Source of the DNA: an uncultured Subdoligranulum sp.
Lineage (GTDB): Bacteria; Bacillota; Clostridia; Oscillospirales; Ruminococcaceae
DNA length: 64,000 bases
Assembly (NCBI RefSeq): GCF_963931595.1
Contig: NZ_OZ007030.1
Coordinates: 2,906,481-2,970,480 of the forward strand
Reading direction: 5' to 3'
Program-made: the position numbers and the translations under genes
The notes under the pieces: generated by a model
Seen by the model: the letters and a program-made list of their open reading frames with translations, nothing else
Told to the model about the DNA's origin: nothing
Databases searched by the model: none
Shown here: piece after piece, positions 26,119-35,581 of the stretch
How positions within the stretch are numbered: the first letter of the stretch is position 1
Layout: the number at the start of each line of letters is the position of its first letter

Positions 26119-29100
26119 ATGCGATTTTGGAAGAAACGACTCCAACGTGTGGCCGCGATGGTATGTTCGGTAGCGCTTGTTGCCAGCATGATGCCCACCG
26201 CCGCCTTTGCGACGGAGCCGGAACCCACCCCGACGCCGGAACCGACCCCGGTCGTCGAAACGACCCCGACGCCGGAACCGAGCGAAAGCCCGGAAAGCAC
26301 CGATGCGACGGTGACCACGCCTGCGCCCGGCACGGACGCGGACAGCACCGCTGCGCCCAGTGAGGAGCCCACCGAGACCCCGGATGGCTCCCCTGCGCCC
26401 AGCGAGGAGCCCACCGAGACCCCGGACGGCTCGCCTGCGCCCAGCGAGGAACCCGTGGAAAGCCCGGAACCTTCCGGGGAACCGGCGGACGCTGCCACTG
26501 CGCCCAGTGGGGAGACCACGGACAGCACCACTGTGCCCGGTGAGGAAGGCACGGAGACTACGGACAGCACCACTGTGCCCAATGCGGAAAATGTGGAACA
26601 GCAGGTGTCCGTCCCGCAGACGCTGAAGGCAGCCGATGCCGTGCCATTCAATGTCGAAGAAAAAGCTGCCGACCATGTAGGGCTTGGCGAAATTTATGCC
26701 GATGCGGAGAATCGCATTTTCCTGACCCTAAGTGATGGTGATGAAGCTTCGGCCCCTTTACAGACGGGAACATTTATCATTCAGTTGGATGGGGAAGAAC
26801 TGGCAAGGGTTACAGTTTCAAATTTGCCGGCATACAGCCTGTTCTTAAATATCAATGCTGTTGAGTATCAAGTGGAGGCTTGGGGGGACTCGAGTAATAT
26901 TACGGTAAGTAAAGACGACGCATTCGATCGCCGAGGCTACAAGATTTCAAATCTTACCCCGCGTATAGATACAGAGTATACGGTTACTGTCAATTTTACA
27001 GCGCCTGCCGTAAAAGATCACGATGCAATTGTGATTCAAGATAACGAGAATTTTTACGGTACTTTTTATTGGACCAAGGGCACTGCGACGGCAGATGATT
27101 TTGCGCGTCCGATCAAGGTGTATGTAGATGATGCGCTCAAGTATGATGGGACTATCCAGACTCCGAAAGACTTGAGCCAACTTGAGTACTGGTTTGAGGC
27201 AAATTTGGAAAAGTACACAAGCGAAGTACGCATTGATAGCGATGACTTGGACCAATACACGAGGAAGAATGTCACAGTATATTTGACTACTAAGTGCCCT
27301 TGCGGTAAAGAAAACTGTCAATGTGCTGGTAGTTGTGATTGCATCTCGGATTGTAATTGCCCGGAGTGCGTCCCTGTAGAGGGAGAGGATATGATCGTTA
27401 CTCCCTACGGTACGATCACATATGATGATGATGCCGAAGGCGTCAAGGTGAAGATGTCGGTGGAAATTTATGTCAATGGGGAATTGGCAACCACGACAAA
27501 ACAATTCACAACTACAAGTGCGGTGCATGGCAGCTTGGGCTTTAGCGCAAATGAAGCACATGGTTACCATTTCTTCGCCGTCGGTGAAGCGAAAAATAGT
27601 TATGATCTGCTTTGCAAAAAATATGGTGAAACGGAATATCAACACAATAGATCCAGTTGGTATCCTACAAAAGGCGATGAGCGTATTGTCTTTGCTAATG
27701 TAACGGACGAAGAAGACTATATTCTGCGCATCTATACATGGACATTTGATAACTACACAACTTTGGATGTCGGTTTCAGAAATGGAACCAATAGTGATGT
27801 GACGGGTTACTATATTTCTTATGTGGCCCGTGACCCGAAGACGGGTGAAGATCGTGTTTACTCTTACCCTGCTACATCCTTTGAGGTAACACAGCCACAA
27901 ATCATTCCCTTCGGCCGTGAAGTTACTTTGACGGCACAGTGCGTGTCGGGCAAAGAAGTTACAACGTGGAGAGCCGAAGCTTATGGTTATACGAATTTGC
28001 TCATTTATGGTGAACGTGGAGGCAATGGTCCTAAAGTTGCGCCACAAGATGGATACGGTAATGCGGTTACCATAATCCCGTATGGCTCTACGGTTCGGGA
28101 ATTGGTAAATATCTATATCGTTGAAACTGGAAACGCGGCTCCTGAGAAGTACCACGACGGCGACCCCATTCAGATCAAGGTCTATCTGAAGGATAAAGAC
28201 CACGACGTTACTGAAACGTGGAAGCAATACATTACACTGAGCGACGATACCAAGACACAGAAGCTTGAGTACAAGTATAACAAAGATACGAGAGTAATCG
28301 ACGCTACGTATCAGTACGAGATCTACAATTGTGCCGACATCAGCATGGCGGCCAACACCGGTTATACCGTGCAGGCGGTGAAGGCTAATCTTGTCTATGG
28401 ACAAGAGGGCAGCGACGGAATTACTGCGAAGAAGCTGGACAATGTGCAGGGCGGCTCTACAGTCGAGATTTATCTGGCCCCCGCCTATACGGTCGAGTAT
28501 TATGTGGGCGGAAATGACACTGAGTCCGACGAATATACAGACGCTAAGGTCTACTCTGTAGATAAGACTGAATTGACGGCTGGCGGCACGGTGCCGAACG
28601 AGGACAATACGTCGGATGAGGACAAAAACCATGACGCTCAGGGTATGCAGAAAGAGTACCCTGTCACGTGGAAAGCAGCCATCAATGATACCATTACGCT
28701 GGTGGGTGCTACCGGCCTGAACGCCTGGTATCCCAAGTGGGATGAGACGAGCGGCACGGTTGACGGCAATAAGCTGGACACTACGTTGAAGCTGGCTACG
28801 ATTCTGGCTGACACCGAGGGCGCTATTTACACGGTTAATGGCAACGTCATCAAGTTCTTCGGCGAGACCGCGAACGAAGGCGTTGATTTGACGAAGTCTA
28901 TTGTCAGTGTCAAGCGTGGCGAGACGACTTTGACGGAGAATGATATTCCGGCTACGCTCAAAGTCGACGACGTGGTGACCTATCAGGTTGAAGTCGAGAA
29001 CACCGGCAACGTGGCGCTGTCTGGTCTGACTATTACCGATACTCTCACTGCACGGGGAGCCGAACCCAAGAATCTTGCCGATGATAGCGGCGAGTTTGCT

Positions 29101-31152
29101 TGGAAGCAGGAAGCGGGCAACTGGATCGGTACAGTCAGCAATGTTGAATTGGCTGCAAGCGAAACCAAGACGTACAAGTACACCTACACCGTAGACGATG
29201 CGGATAAGGGCAAGACTATCAACAACGCGGCAGAAATCGCAGGCAAAGATCCCGAAGATCCGGAGGACGGCGACGAGACCAAGACCGAGGTCGAAAACCC
29301 CGATGTGACGGTCACCAAATCGCTGACTGCAATCACCCGCAACGGCGAAGAAGTTACTACCATTAATGCCAACACTGAACTCAAAGTCGGCGACGAGATC
29401 ACTTACGAGATCAAAGTCAAGAATACTGGCAATGTCAATTTGTCCGGCCTGACTGTTACGGATGAATTCAGCGGCTATGCCAAACCGGGCGATATTCAGG
29501 AAAGCGGCAACCCGGTGACAAGTGCTGTCTGGCAGGAGGGCAAAACGGACACTGACCCGAATTGGACCCTTACGATTGACGATATCGACCTGGATGTTAG
29601 AGAGAGTAAGACCTACACCTACACCTACACCGTCAATCAGGCGGACGCGGACAAGAACCTGACCAATACCGCAGCCGTGACCGGCGATGAACTCGACCCG
29701 GATGACCCCGATGATGAGGGCAAAGACGAGCGCCCGGTCAAGGACGACGGCGACATCACCCTGCAGCCCGCCGACATCACCATCTATATGGGCGGTGAAA
29801 AAGGCTATACCGGCGTTGTAGATGGCGAGGGCAATATTGTCCAAAACGGCAACGGCAGCGAATCTCTGCCCGAACCCGGCTTCTACTTCACGCTGCCGGA
29901 TGAGATCAACCAGGAGCTGAGTGCGGCGCTTGGCGAAGATCCCGATGCGGCCGTCGATCTTTCGAAATATATCACGGTCACGGCTATGGCCAATGACGAT
30001 AAGCCCCGTACCTGGACACTGAAACAGTACGGTGCCACTACGTCCACCGCACTGATCGGTGAAGGCGAGGCACAGCGCGCGCACTTTGTGTATGAAATCG
30101 AACCGGCAAAAGGCCAGGATCCTATCCGCGTACAGTTTACCCATGATGGCAAAACGATCGTCAGCGATGAATTTGACGTTACAAATGCCCTGTACGAAGA
30201 GTACGGAATGTCGCTCTACCTGGGCGGAGTTGATCCCAACACCATCGCGTTTGTGATCACCATTCCGGCATCGGACGGCGGCTCTACGCCTGCCAAGACC
30301 TACTACTGCGGTTTTAAGGAGTCGGAACCTGCGACCCTGACTGTGCGCTATGCTTCTGATGCGCATACCACCACCAAGGCAGTGACCAGCGAGAATGATC
30401 TGAATCCGGATACCTTCGGCGTAGTGGTTGGGAGCAAACAGCTTTTCAATATCAACCAGAAGGACGAGGGCGCGGACGGCGTCGATGTGACGGCTAAGGA
30501 TGTTTCCCTCTTGGTGGACAGCCTTGTTGGCGGTGAGGACTACGCCTACACGAGCGAACTGTATAGTAAGGCTGTTACGGCCGCAGGATTCAAAAGCAGT
30601 GGCGTGTGGGGCCAGTACCTGGATCTGGTGGACGCTGAAAACGGCAATGCCTGGCTGACCCCGGAAGGCGAAGTCACGGTCTTCTGGCCGTACCCCGCAG
30701 ATGTCACTAAGGACACCGGAACGATTAAGCTCTACCACTTCGAAGGTCTGGACCGTGACATGGCGACCGGCAATGTGATGGCTGAAATCAAAAATACGGA
30801 TGCTGTTGAGGTGCCAATCACCAGACTGGATGATGGCTTCACCTTCAAAACCTCCAGCTTCTCGCCCTTCGTGCTGGTGCAGGATACCACCCAGCCTTCC
30901 GGCGGGGAGGATAAGCCCTCCGGCGGCGACGACGGCAACAACGATAACAACAACAATAACACCAACACCAACAACAATACCACCACGGTCAATGTGACCA
31001 GCACCGCTGCGGCCCAGCCTCAGGCTGCCACGGCGGCGATCCCCCAGACCGGCGACGCTATGCCGGTGGGGCTGCTGGGCGGTCTGGCAGCGGCTGCCGC
31101 TGCCGGGTTCGCGGCTCTGTTTGTGATCCGTAAGCGCAAGCAGAACGGCTGA
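26119..31152 (+). CDS. Giant LPXTG-like cell-wall-anchored surface protein
   Basis: The 1,677-residue product has, in order: a signal peptide ending near VALVASMMPTAAFA; a Pro/Thr/Glu/Ser-rich stalk (about 30-165) with repeats of EEPTETPDGSPAPS type; beta-rich regions; a nine-cysteine segment (about 392-415, CPCGKENCQCAGSCDC...); two DUF11/DUF7507-like repeats (about 924-1060 and 1063-1205, each with NTGNVxLSGLTxTD); an Asn/Thr-rich linker (NNDNNNNNTNTNNNT); and a sortase signal IPQTGD followed by a hydrophobic helix and RKRKQNG. It is probably an adhesin. AAGGAGG precedes ATG 26119. DNA at about 26,650-28,150 is visibly more A/T-rich than its flanks, suggesting domain acquisition. Confidence 0.9.
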   Translation: MRFWKKRLQRVAAMVCSVALVASMMPTAAFATEPEPTPTPEPTPVVETTPTPEPSESPESTDATVTTPAPGTDADSTAAPSEEPTETPDGSPAPSEEPTETPDGSPAPSEEPVESPEPSGEPADAATAPSGETTDSTTVPGEEGTETTDSTTVPNAENVEQQVSVPQTLKAADAVPFNVEEKAADHVGLGEIYADAENRIFLTLSDGDEASAPLQTGTFIIQLDGEELARVTVSNLPAYSLFLNINAVEYQVEAWGDSSNITVSKDDAFDRRGYKISNLTPRIDTEYTVTVNFTAPAVKDHDAIVIQDNENFYGTFYWTKGTATADDFARPIKVYVDDALKYDGTIQTPKDLSQLEYWFEANLEKYTSEVRIDSDDLDQYTRKNVTVYLTTKCPCGKENCQCAGSCDCISDCNCPECVPVEGEDMIVTPYGTITYDDDAEGVKVKMSVEIYVNGELATTTKQFTTTSAVHGSLGFSANEAHGYHFFAVGEAKNSYDLLCKKYGETEYQHNRSSWYPTKGDERIVFANVTDEEDYILRIYTWTFDNYTTLDVGFRNGTNSDVTGYYISYVARDPKTGEDRVYSYPATSFEVTQPQIIPFGREVTLTAQCVSGKEVTTWRAEAYGYTNLLIYGERGGNGPKVAPQDGYGNAVTIIPYGSTVRELVNIYIVETGNAAPEKYHDGDPIQIKVYLKDKDHDVTETWKQYITLSDDTKTQKLEYKYNKDTRVIDATYQYEIYNCADISMAANTGYTVQAVKANLVYGQEGSDGITAKKLDNVQGGSTVEIYLAPAYTVEYYVGGNDTESDEYTDAKVYSVDKTELTAGGTVPNEDNTSDEDKNHDAQGMQKEYPVTWKAAINDTITLVGATGLNAWYPKWDETSGTVDGNKLDTTLKLATILADTEGAIYTVNGNVIKFFGETANEGVDLTKSIVSVKRGETTLTENDIPATLKVDDVVTYQVEVENTGNVALSGLTITDTLTARGAEPKNLADDSGEFAWKQEAGNWIGTVSNVELAASETKTYKYTYTVDDADKGKTINNAAEIAGKDPEDPEDGDETKTEVENPDVTVTKSLTAITRNGEEVTTINANTELKVGDEITYEIKVKNTGNVNLSGLTVTDEFSGYAKPGDIQESGNPVTSAVWQEGKTDTDPNWTLTIDDIDLDVRESKTYTYTYTVNQADADKNLTNTAAVTGDELDPDDPDDEGKDERPVKDDGDITLQPADITIYMGGEKGYTGVVDGEGNIVQNGNGSESLPEPGFYFTLPDEINQELSAALGEDPDAAVDLSKYITVTAMANDDKPRTWTLKQYGATTSTALIGEGEAQRAHFVYEIEPAKGQDPIRVQFTHDGKTIVSDEFDVTNALYEEYGMSLYLGGVDPNTIAFVITIPASDGGSTPAKTYYCGFKESEPATLTVRYASDAHTTTKAVTSENDLNPDTFGVVVGSKQLFNINQKDEGADGVDVTAKDVSLLVDSLVGGEDYAYTSELYSKAVTAAGFKSSGVWGQYLDLVDAENGNAWLTPEGEVTVFWPYPADVTKDTGTIKLYHFEGLDRDMATGNVMAEIKNTDAVEVPITRLDDGFTFKTSSFSPFVLVQDTTQPSGGEDKPSGGDDGNNDNNNNNTNTNNNTTTVNVTSTAAAQPQAATAAIPQTGDAMPVGLLGGLAAAAAAGFAALFVIRKRKQNG

Positions 31153-31185
31153 TCCTGCCGCAGCACATTTTCCAAGGCATTCCGG

Positions 31186-31221
31186 GCCGGAGCCTCCGCA
31201 AGGGGGCTCCGGCTCTTTTTT
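31186..31221 (+). terminator. Intrinsic terminator of the surface-protein gene
   Basis: GCCGGAGCC and GGCTCCGGC pair around a loop and are followed by CTCTTTTTT. Confidence 0.9.
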
Positions 31222-31326
31222 GCGGTTGGTTTGCCAAATGTTGTCAGGACAACGTACAGGCCGGGCGGAATTGGGTATAGTAGGAGCGCTGAACGCACAT
31301 ACTCACCCTGTAAGGAGGGCCCTTTT

Positions 31327-32322
31327 ATGAAGATCATTTTCTACGGTACGCGGGATTACGACCGTCTGTACTTTGAATTGCTGGCAGCCGACCCGGAATA
31401 CGGCTGCACCATCAAGTTCCTGGCCGCCAACCTGGACGTGGACACCGCGCCCCTGGCCGAGGGCGGCGACGCCGTCTGCGCCTTTGTGAACTCCGACTGC
31501 TCCGCCCCGGTGCTGGAAGCCCTGGCCAAGGCGGGCATCCGGCTGCTGCTCATGCGGTGCGCGGGCTACAACAACGTGGACCTGGAAGCCGCCAGGCGGC
31601 TGGGCATCACGGTGCTGCGGGTGCCGGGCTACAGCCCCGAGGCGGTGGCCGAGCACGCCATGGCCCTGGCCCAGGCGGCCAACCGGCGCATCTGCAAGGC
31701 CTACATCAAGGTGCGCAACAACAACTTCGCCCTGGACGGACTGCTGGGCTATAACCTCTACGGGTCCTGCGCGGGCATCATCGGCACGGGGCGCATCGGC
31801 GCGGCCATGGCCCGCATCTGCCACGGCTACGGCATGACGGTGCTGGCCTACGACCAGTACCACAACCCCGACCTGGAGGGCATTGTCCGCTATGTGGAGC
31901 TGGACGAGCTGCTGCGGGCAGCCGACCTCATCAGCCTGCACTGCCCCCTCACCGCCGAGACCCATCACCTCATCAACGCCGAAACCATCGCCCAGATGCG
32001 GGACAACGCCATCCTGGTGAACACCAGCCGGGGCGGACTCATTGACACCGACGCCCTCATTGCGGCGCTGCGCAACCGCAAGTTCGCCGGCGTGGGCCTG
32101 GATGTATACGAGGACGAGGACGGCCAGGTGTTTGAGGATTTCTCCGACGCCGTGCTGGAAAACGAGGTGGTGCCCATCCTCACCAGTTTCCCCAACGTGG
32201 TGGTGACCAGTCACCAGGCCTTCTTTACCCGGACGGCGCTGCAGAGCATCGCCATCACCACCATGGAGAACGCCCGCGCCTTTGCCCGGGGCGAAAAACT
32301 GGTCAACGAGGTGAAGGGGTAA
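31327..32322 (+). CDS. ldhA: D-lactate dehydrogenase (D-2-hydroxyacid dehydrogenase)
   Basis: The 331-residue NAD-dependent enzyme has NAD motif GIIGTGRIGAAMARI, the substrate-binding arginine in NTSRGGLID, catalytic glutamate in DVYEDE and histidine in TSHQAFFT. It reduces pyruvate to D-lactate, regenerating NAD+ during fermentation. ATG 31327 follows AAGGAGGG. Upstream, TATAGT (31276-31281) is a likely -10, and a perfect palindrome GTTGTC-AG-GACAAC (31240-31253) lies about 25 bases before it and could be an operator. It does not match the usual Rex box. Confidence 0.9.
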   Translation: MKIIFYGTRDYDRLYFELLAADPEYGCTIKFLAANLDVDTAPLAEGGDAVCAFVNSDCSAPVLEALAKAGIRLLLMRCAGYNNVDLEAARRLGITVLRVPGYSPEAVAEHAMALAQAANRRICKAYIKVRNNNFALDGLLGYNLYGSCAGIIGTGRIGAAMARICHGYGMTVLAYDQYHNPDLEGIVRYVELDELLRAADLISLHCPLTAETHHLINAETIAQMRDNAILVNTSRGGLIDTDALIAALRNRKFAGVGLDVYEDEDGQVFEDFSDAVLENEVVPILTSFPNVVVTSHQAFFTRTALQSIAITTMENARAFARGEKLVNEVKG

Positions 32323-32389
32323 AAGGGCTGGCCTTTTGGGCCGGGATGCGCTACAATAGGGACAATCTACCGCAAAGGAGTTGTTTTGT

Positions 32390-32761
32390 ATGAAACGCAT
32401 CGTCACCGACAAAGCCCCCGCCGCCCTGGGACCCTATGTCCAGGCGGTGGATACCGGCAGCACCGTCTATTGCAGCGGACAGCTGGGCCTGGACCCCGTC
32501 ACCAATACCCTGGCCGACGGCGTGGCCGCCCAGACCCGCCAGTCGCTCGCGAACCTGCAGGCCGTTCTGGCGGAGGCCGGGCTGACCCTGGCCGACGTGG
32601 TCAAGACCACCGTCTTTGTGCAGGATCTCAAGGATTTCGGCACCGTCAATGAGGTGTATGCGGAAATGTTCGGCGAGACCTACCCGGCCCGCAGCTGCGT
32701 CCAGATCGCGGCCCTGCCCAAGGGCGCTCTCGTGGAAATCGAGTGCATCGCCGCGCGGTGA
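32390..32761 (+). CDS. ridA: RidA family enamine/imine deaminase
   Basis: The 123-residue product is full length for the YjgF/YER057c/UK114 family. The conserved KAPAALGPYVQA opening, CSGQLGLDP and the catalytic arginine in ARSCVQIAALPKGALVEIECIA are visible. It hydrolyses reactive 2-aminoacrylate-type intermediates produced by PLP enzymes. ATG 32390 follows AAAGGAG; a TACAAT -10 lies at about 32352. The gene is closed by a complete family B terminator repeat. Confidence 0.93.
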   Translation: MKRIVTDKAPAALGPYVQAVDTGSTVYCSGQLGLDPVTNTLADGVAAQTRQSLANLQAVLAEAGLTLADVVKTTVFVQDLKDFGTVNEVYAEMFGETYPARSCVQIAALPKGALVEIECIAAR

Positions 32762-32776
32762 GCATTCGGGGGGCGT

Positions 32777-32893
32777 GTTCTTTTCTTGCAAGAAAAGAAC
32801 CAAAAGAACTCTAACTAAAAATGTCCCGGGGGATACTCCCCCGGGACATTTTTGATGGGAGTTTCTTCGGTTCCTTCTTTGCAAAGAAGGAAC
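32777..32893. terminator. Family B repeat, complete symmetric copy
   Basis: This 117-bp module has palindrome core TTTTCTTGCAAGAAAA (32777-32800), hairpin AAAAATGTCCCGGGGGA/TCCCCCGGGACATTTTT (32817-32853) and palindrome core TTCTTTGCAAAGAA (32870-32893). The order of the two palindromes is opposite to the 12796 copy. The terminator pairs TGTCCC/GGGACA where others have TATCCC/GGGATA, a compensatory change. Confidence 0.85.
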
Positions 32894-33000
32894 ATACCCC
32901 CAAAATGTTAAAATTCCGCCGGCGGATTCCGCAGGGGTTGCATAATGTGCTATAATGTACCCTGTAAATTGGGGTACTGTTGGGAAAGGGGGATTTGGCC

Positions 33001-33903
33001 ATGGTCACCGTCACATTGCTGGGCTGCGGCGGCACCCAGCCGCTGCCCGACCGGGCACTGTCCGCCCTCACCGTCAGCGTGGGGGGCGCCACCCTCCTGC
33101 TGGACTGCGGCGAGGGCACTCAGACCGCCCTGCGCCGCTGGGGTGTCAGCGCCTACCGTATCACCCACATCCTGCTCACCCACTACCACGGGGACCACAT
33201 CCTGGGCCTGCCCGGCCTGCTGCAAACCCTTTCGAGCCTCGGCCGCACCGCGCCCCTGACCGTCGCCGGCCCGGCGGGTCTGGACGCTGTGGCGGCGCCC
33301 GTTTCCGCCCTGGCGGGACCTCTGCCCTTCGCCGTGCACTGGCAGGAGGCAGGAAACACGCCCTTCGGGGCGGGCCCCCTCACCGTCACCCCCGTGCCGC
33401 TGCAGCACCGGGTGCCCTGCTGCGGCTACGCCCTGCACCTGCCCCGGGCCGGACGGTTCGATACCGCCCGGGCCAAAGCCGCCGGCATCCCGGTATCCCT
33501 CTGGGGACGGCTCCAGGCAGGGGAAAGCGTGGACGGCTTCACCCCCGACCAGGTGCTGGGCCCCGCCCGGCGTGGCCTCACGGTGGTGTATGCCACCGAC
33601 ACCCGCCCCTGTCCGGCCCTGCTGGACGCCGCCCGGGACGCAGATCTGCTCTGCATGGACGCCACCTACGCCGACGACGCCGACCTGGATAAAGCCAAGC
33701 TCTACGGCCACGCCACCTGCCGGGAAACCGGCGCCCTGGCCGCCAAAGCGGGGGTGCGGCGGCTCTGGCTGACCCACTACTCGGCGGCGGTCACCGACCT
33801 GCAGCCCGGCCTGGCGGCCGCCCAAAGCCAATACCCCGGCGCCGTGGCGGGTACCGACGGGCTGCGGCTGGAACTGGATTTTGACAAAGGGGACAACCCC
33901 TGA
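33001..33903 (+). CDS. rnz: Ribonuclease Z
   Basis: The 300-residue metallo-beta-lactamase-fold nuclease has the metal motif LLTHYHGDHILGLPG (HxHxDH) and the DCGEGTQ segment of RNase Z, with the further histidine in LTHYSAA. It trims tRNA 3' ends. ATG 33001 follows GAAAGGGGG; an in-frame ATG lies at 32980 with a poorer site. TATAAT at 32951-32956 with an extended TG is a likely -10. The next gene starts 42 bp downstream. Confidence 0.9.
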   Translation: MVTVTLLGCGGTQPLPDRALSALTVSVGGATLLLDCGEGTQTALRRWGVSAYRITHILLTHYHGDHILGLPGLLQTLSSLGRTAPLTVAGPAGLDAVAAPVSALAGPLPFAVHWQEAGNTPFGAGPLTVTPVPLQHRVPCCGYALHLPRAGRFDTARAKAAGIPVSLWGRLQAGESVDGFTPDQVLGPARRGLTVVYATDTRPCPALLDAARDADLLCMDATYADDADLDKAKLYGHATCRETGALAAKAGVRRLWLTHYSAAVTDLQPGLAAAQSQYPGAVAGTDGLRLELDFDKGDNP

Positions 33904-33945
33904 CTTTTGCCCGAACACCGCCCCCTGAACAAAGGAGAACCCCCT

Positions 33946-34446
33946 ATGAAACCGACCTTCAAGCAAGTGACCAAGACCCGCTATGTGGAGCTGGTCAGCG
34001 AGCTGGCGAAGGAGATCTTCGTGCAGCATTACACCAAACTGACCCCCAAGGTGGCCGCCGCCCTGGCCGACAAATACCAGAGCGATGTGCTCACCGACGA
34101 CGAGATCCACAGCGGGGTCATCAACTATTTCCTCATTTATCTCGGCAGCGAGCCGGTGGGGTATTTTGCCATGGACTTAGGGCCTGCCGGGGCGCTCTGC
34201 CTGAGCCGGCTGTTTTTGAAGGAAAAGGCCCGTGGCCAGGGCATCGGCCGCAGCGTGGTGGCCTACGCCCAGAAACTGGCGGAAGGGGACGGCCGGGGCC
34301 GCCTGTACATGCAGGTGTGGGCCCGGGACCTGAAAGCCGAGATGTTCTGCAAGAAATGCCGTTTCCGCAAGGCGGAGACGGTACCCGTGGAGGTGCTGCC
34401 CGGCGTGACGCTGGACATCACCACCTGGGAGAAACTTTGGAGATGA
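33946..34446 (+). CDS. GNAT family acetyltransferase
   Basis: The 166-residue product has the GNAT acetyl-CoA motif (LSRLFLKEKARGQGIGRSVVAYA, motif A RGQGIG). It transfers an acetyl group to an amine substrate that cannot be identified from sequence. ATG 33946 follows AAAGGAG. It lies 4 bp upstream of sbcD, probably in the rnz-GNAT-sbcD-sbcC operon. Confidence 0.88.
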   Translation: MKPTFKQVTKTRYVELVSELAKEIFVQHYTKLTPKVAAALADKYQSDVLTDDEIHSGVINYFLIYLGSEPVGYFAMDLGPAGALCLSRLFLKEKARGQGIGRSVVAYAQKLAEGDGRGRLYMQVWARDLKAEMFCKKCRFRKAETVPVEVLPGVTLDITTWEKLWR

Positions 34447-34450
34447 CCCG

Positions 34451-35581
34451 ATGAAATTTCTGCATCTGGCGGACCTGCACCTGGGCAAACGGGTGAACGG
34501 GTTCGATCTGCTGGAGGACCAGCGCTACATTCTGGAACAGGTGCTGGCCCTGTGTGACGAGCACGACGTGGAGGCCGTGCTGCTGGCGGGGGATATCTAC
34601 GACGCCCCGGTGCCGCCGGCGGCAGCCTGCACGCTGCTGGACTGGTTCCTGACCCAGCTGGCGGGGCGGCGCATTGCGGTGCTGGCCATCGCCGGCAACC
34701 ACGACAGCGCCGAGCGGCTGGACTTCGCCGCGGGGCTGCTGGCCGCCCAGGGGGTACACCTGGCCGGGCGGTTCACCGGCGCGCCCCGCCAGATCGTGCT
34801 GGAGGACCGCCACGGTCCGGTGGAATTCACCCTGCTGCCCTTTGTGCGGGCGGCCACCGTGCGGCACTTCCTGCCCGACGCCGACCTGCCCGACTACGAC
34901 AGCGCCGTGGCCGCCGCCCTGGGGGCCTGCCAGCCCGCCGCGCCCCGGCGGGTACTGCTGGCCCACCAGATGGTGGTGGCGGGGGTCTGCCCGCCCCAGC
35001 TGTCGGGCAGCGAGACGGCACCCCTGACGGTGGGCACGGTGGATTCCATCGACGCCTCCCGGTTCGAGGGCTTTGCCTACACGGCCCTGGGCCACATCCA
35101 CCGCCCCCAGCGGGTGGGCACCGACACCGTGCGGTACGCCGGGGCACCCCTGTGCTACCATCTGGACGAGTGCGGCGCCGAAAAATCCGTGACGCTGGTG
35201 GACCTGGGCCGCCGCGGCGTGGAGGATATCCAGCTGCTGCCGCTGATCCCCCGGCGGGCCATGCGCCACCTGACCGGCCCGCTGGCCAAACTCACCCAGC
35301 ACCCCACCGACACCGAGGACTATATCTGGGCCACCCTCACCGACCCCACGCCGCTGCCTGACGCCATGGCCGCCCTGCGGGCCGCCTACCCCAACGCCAT
35401 GCGGCTGGACTACCAGCCCCGGGGCACCACGGCAGGCCCCGCCGACGCGGCGCTGGCCGTGCGGGGCAAGCCCTTTGCCGAGCTGTTCCAGGACTTTTTC
35501 ACCCAGATGAACGGCCGCCCCCTGACCATTGAGGAGGCCCGGGCCGTCAAGCAGCTGCGAGAGGAGGCCGCCAAAGCATGA
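34451..35581 (+). CDS. sbcD: Exonuclease SbcD (Mre11-like)
   Basis: The 376-residue calcineurin-fold nuclease has metal motifs HLADLHLGK (residues 5-13), LLAGDIYD, IAGNHDSAERL and the histidine pair in GHIHRPQ. It is the nuclease subunit of SbcCD, cleaving hairpins and blocked DNA ends. ATG 34451 is 4 bp after the previous stop. Its end overlaps sbcC by 4 bp (ATGA). Confidence 0.95.
   Translation: MKFLHLADLHLGKRVNGFDLLEDQRYILEQVLALCDEHDVEAVLLAGDIYDAPVPPAAACTLLDWFLTQLAGRRIAVLAIAGNHDSAERLDFAAGLLAAQGVHLAGRFTGAPRQIVLEDRHGPVEFTLLPFVRAATVRHFLPDADLPDYDSAVAAALGACQPAAPRRVLLAHQMVVAGVCPPQLSGSETAPLTVGTVDSIDASRFEGFAYTALGHIHRPQRVGTDTVRYAGAPLCYHLDECGAEKSVTLVDLGRRGVEDIQLLPLIPRRAMRHLTGPLAKLTQHPTDTEDYIWATLTDPTPLPDAMAALRAAYPNAMRLDYQPRGTTAGPADAALAVRGKPFAELFQDFFTQMNGRPLTIEEARAVKQLREEAAKA

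Noticed and set aside
26947..30738. A 1,263-codon open frame antisense to the surface-protein gene
   Set aside because: It has no ribosome site, signal or recognisable domain. Its openness follows from the repeated codon bias of the sense gene, which has clear signal, repeats and sortase motif.
31240..31253. Rex operator upstream of ldhA
   Set aside because: The palindrome arms and the 2-bp centre do not match the Rex consensus, which has longer spacing between TTGTG-type arms.
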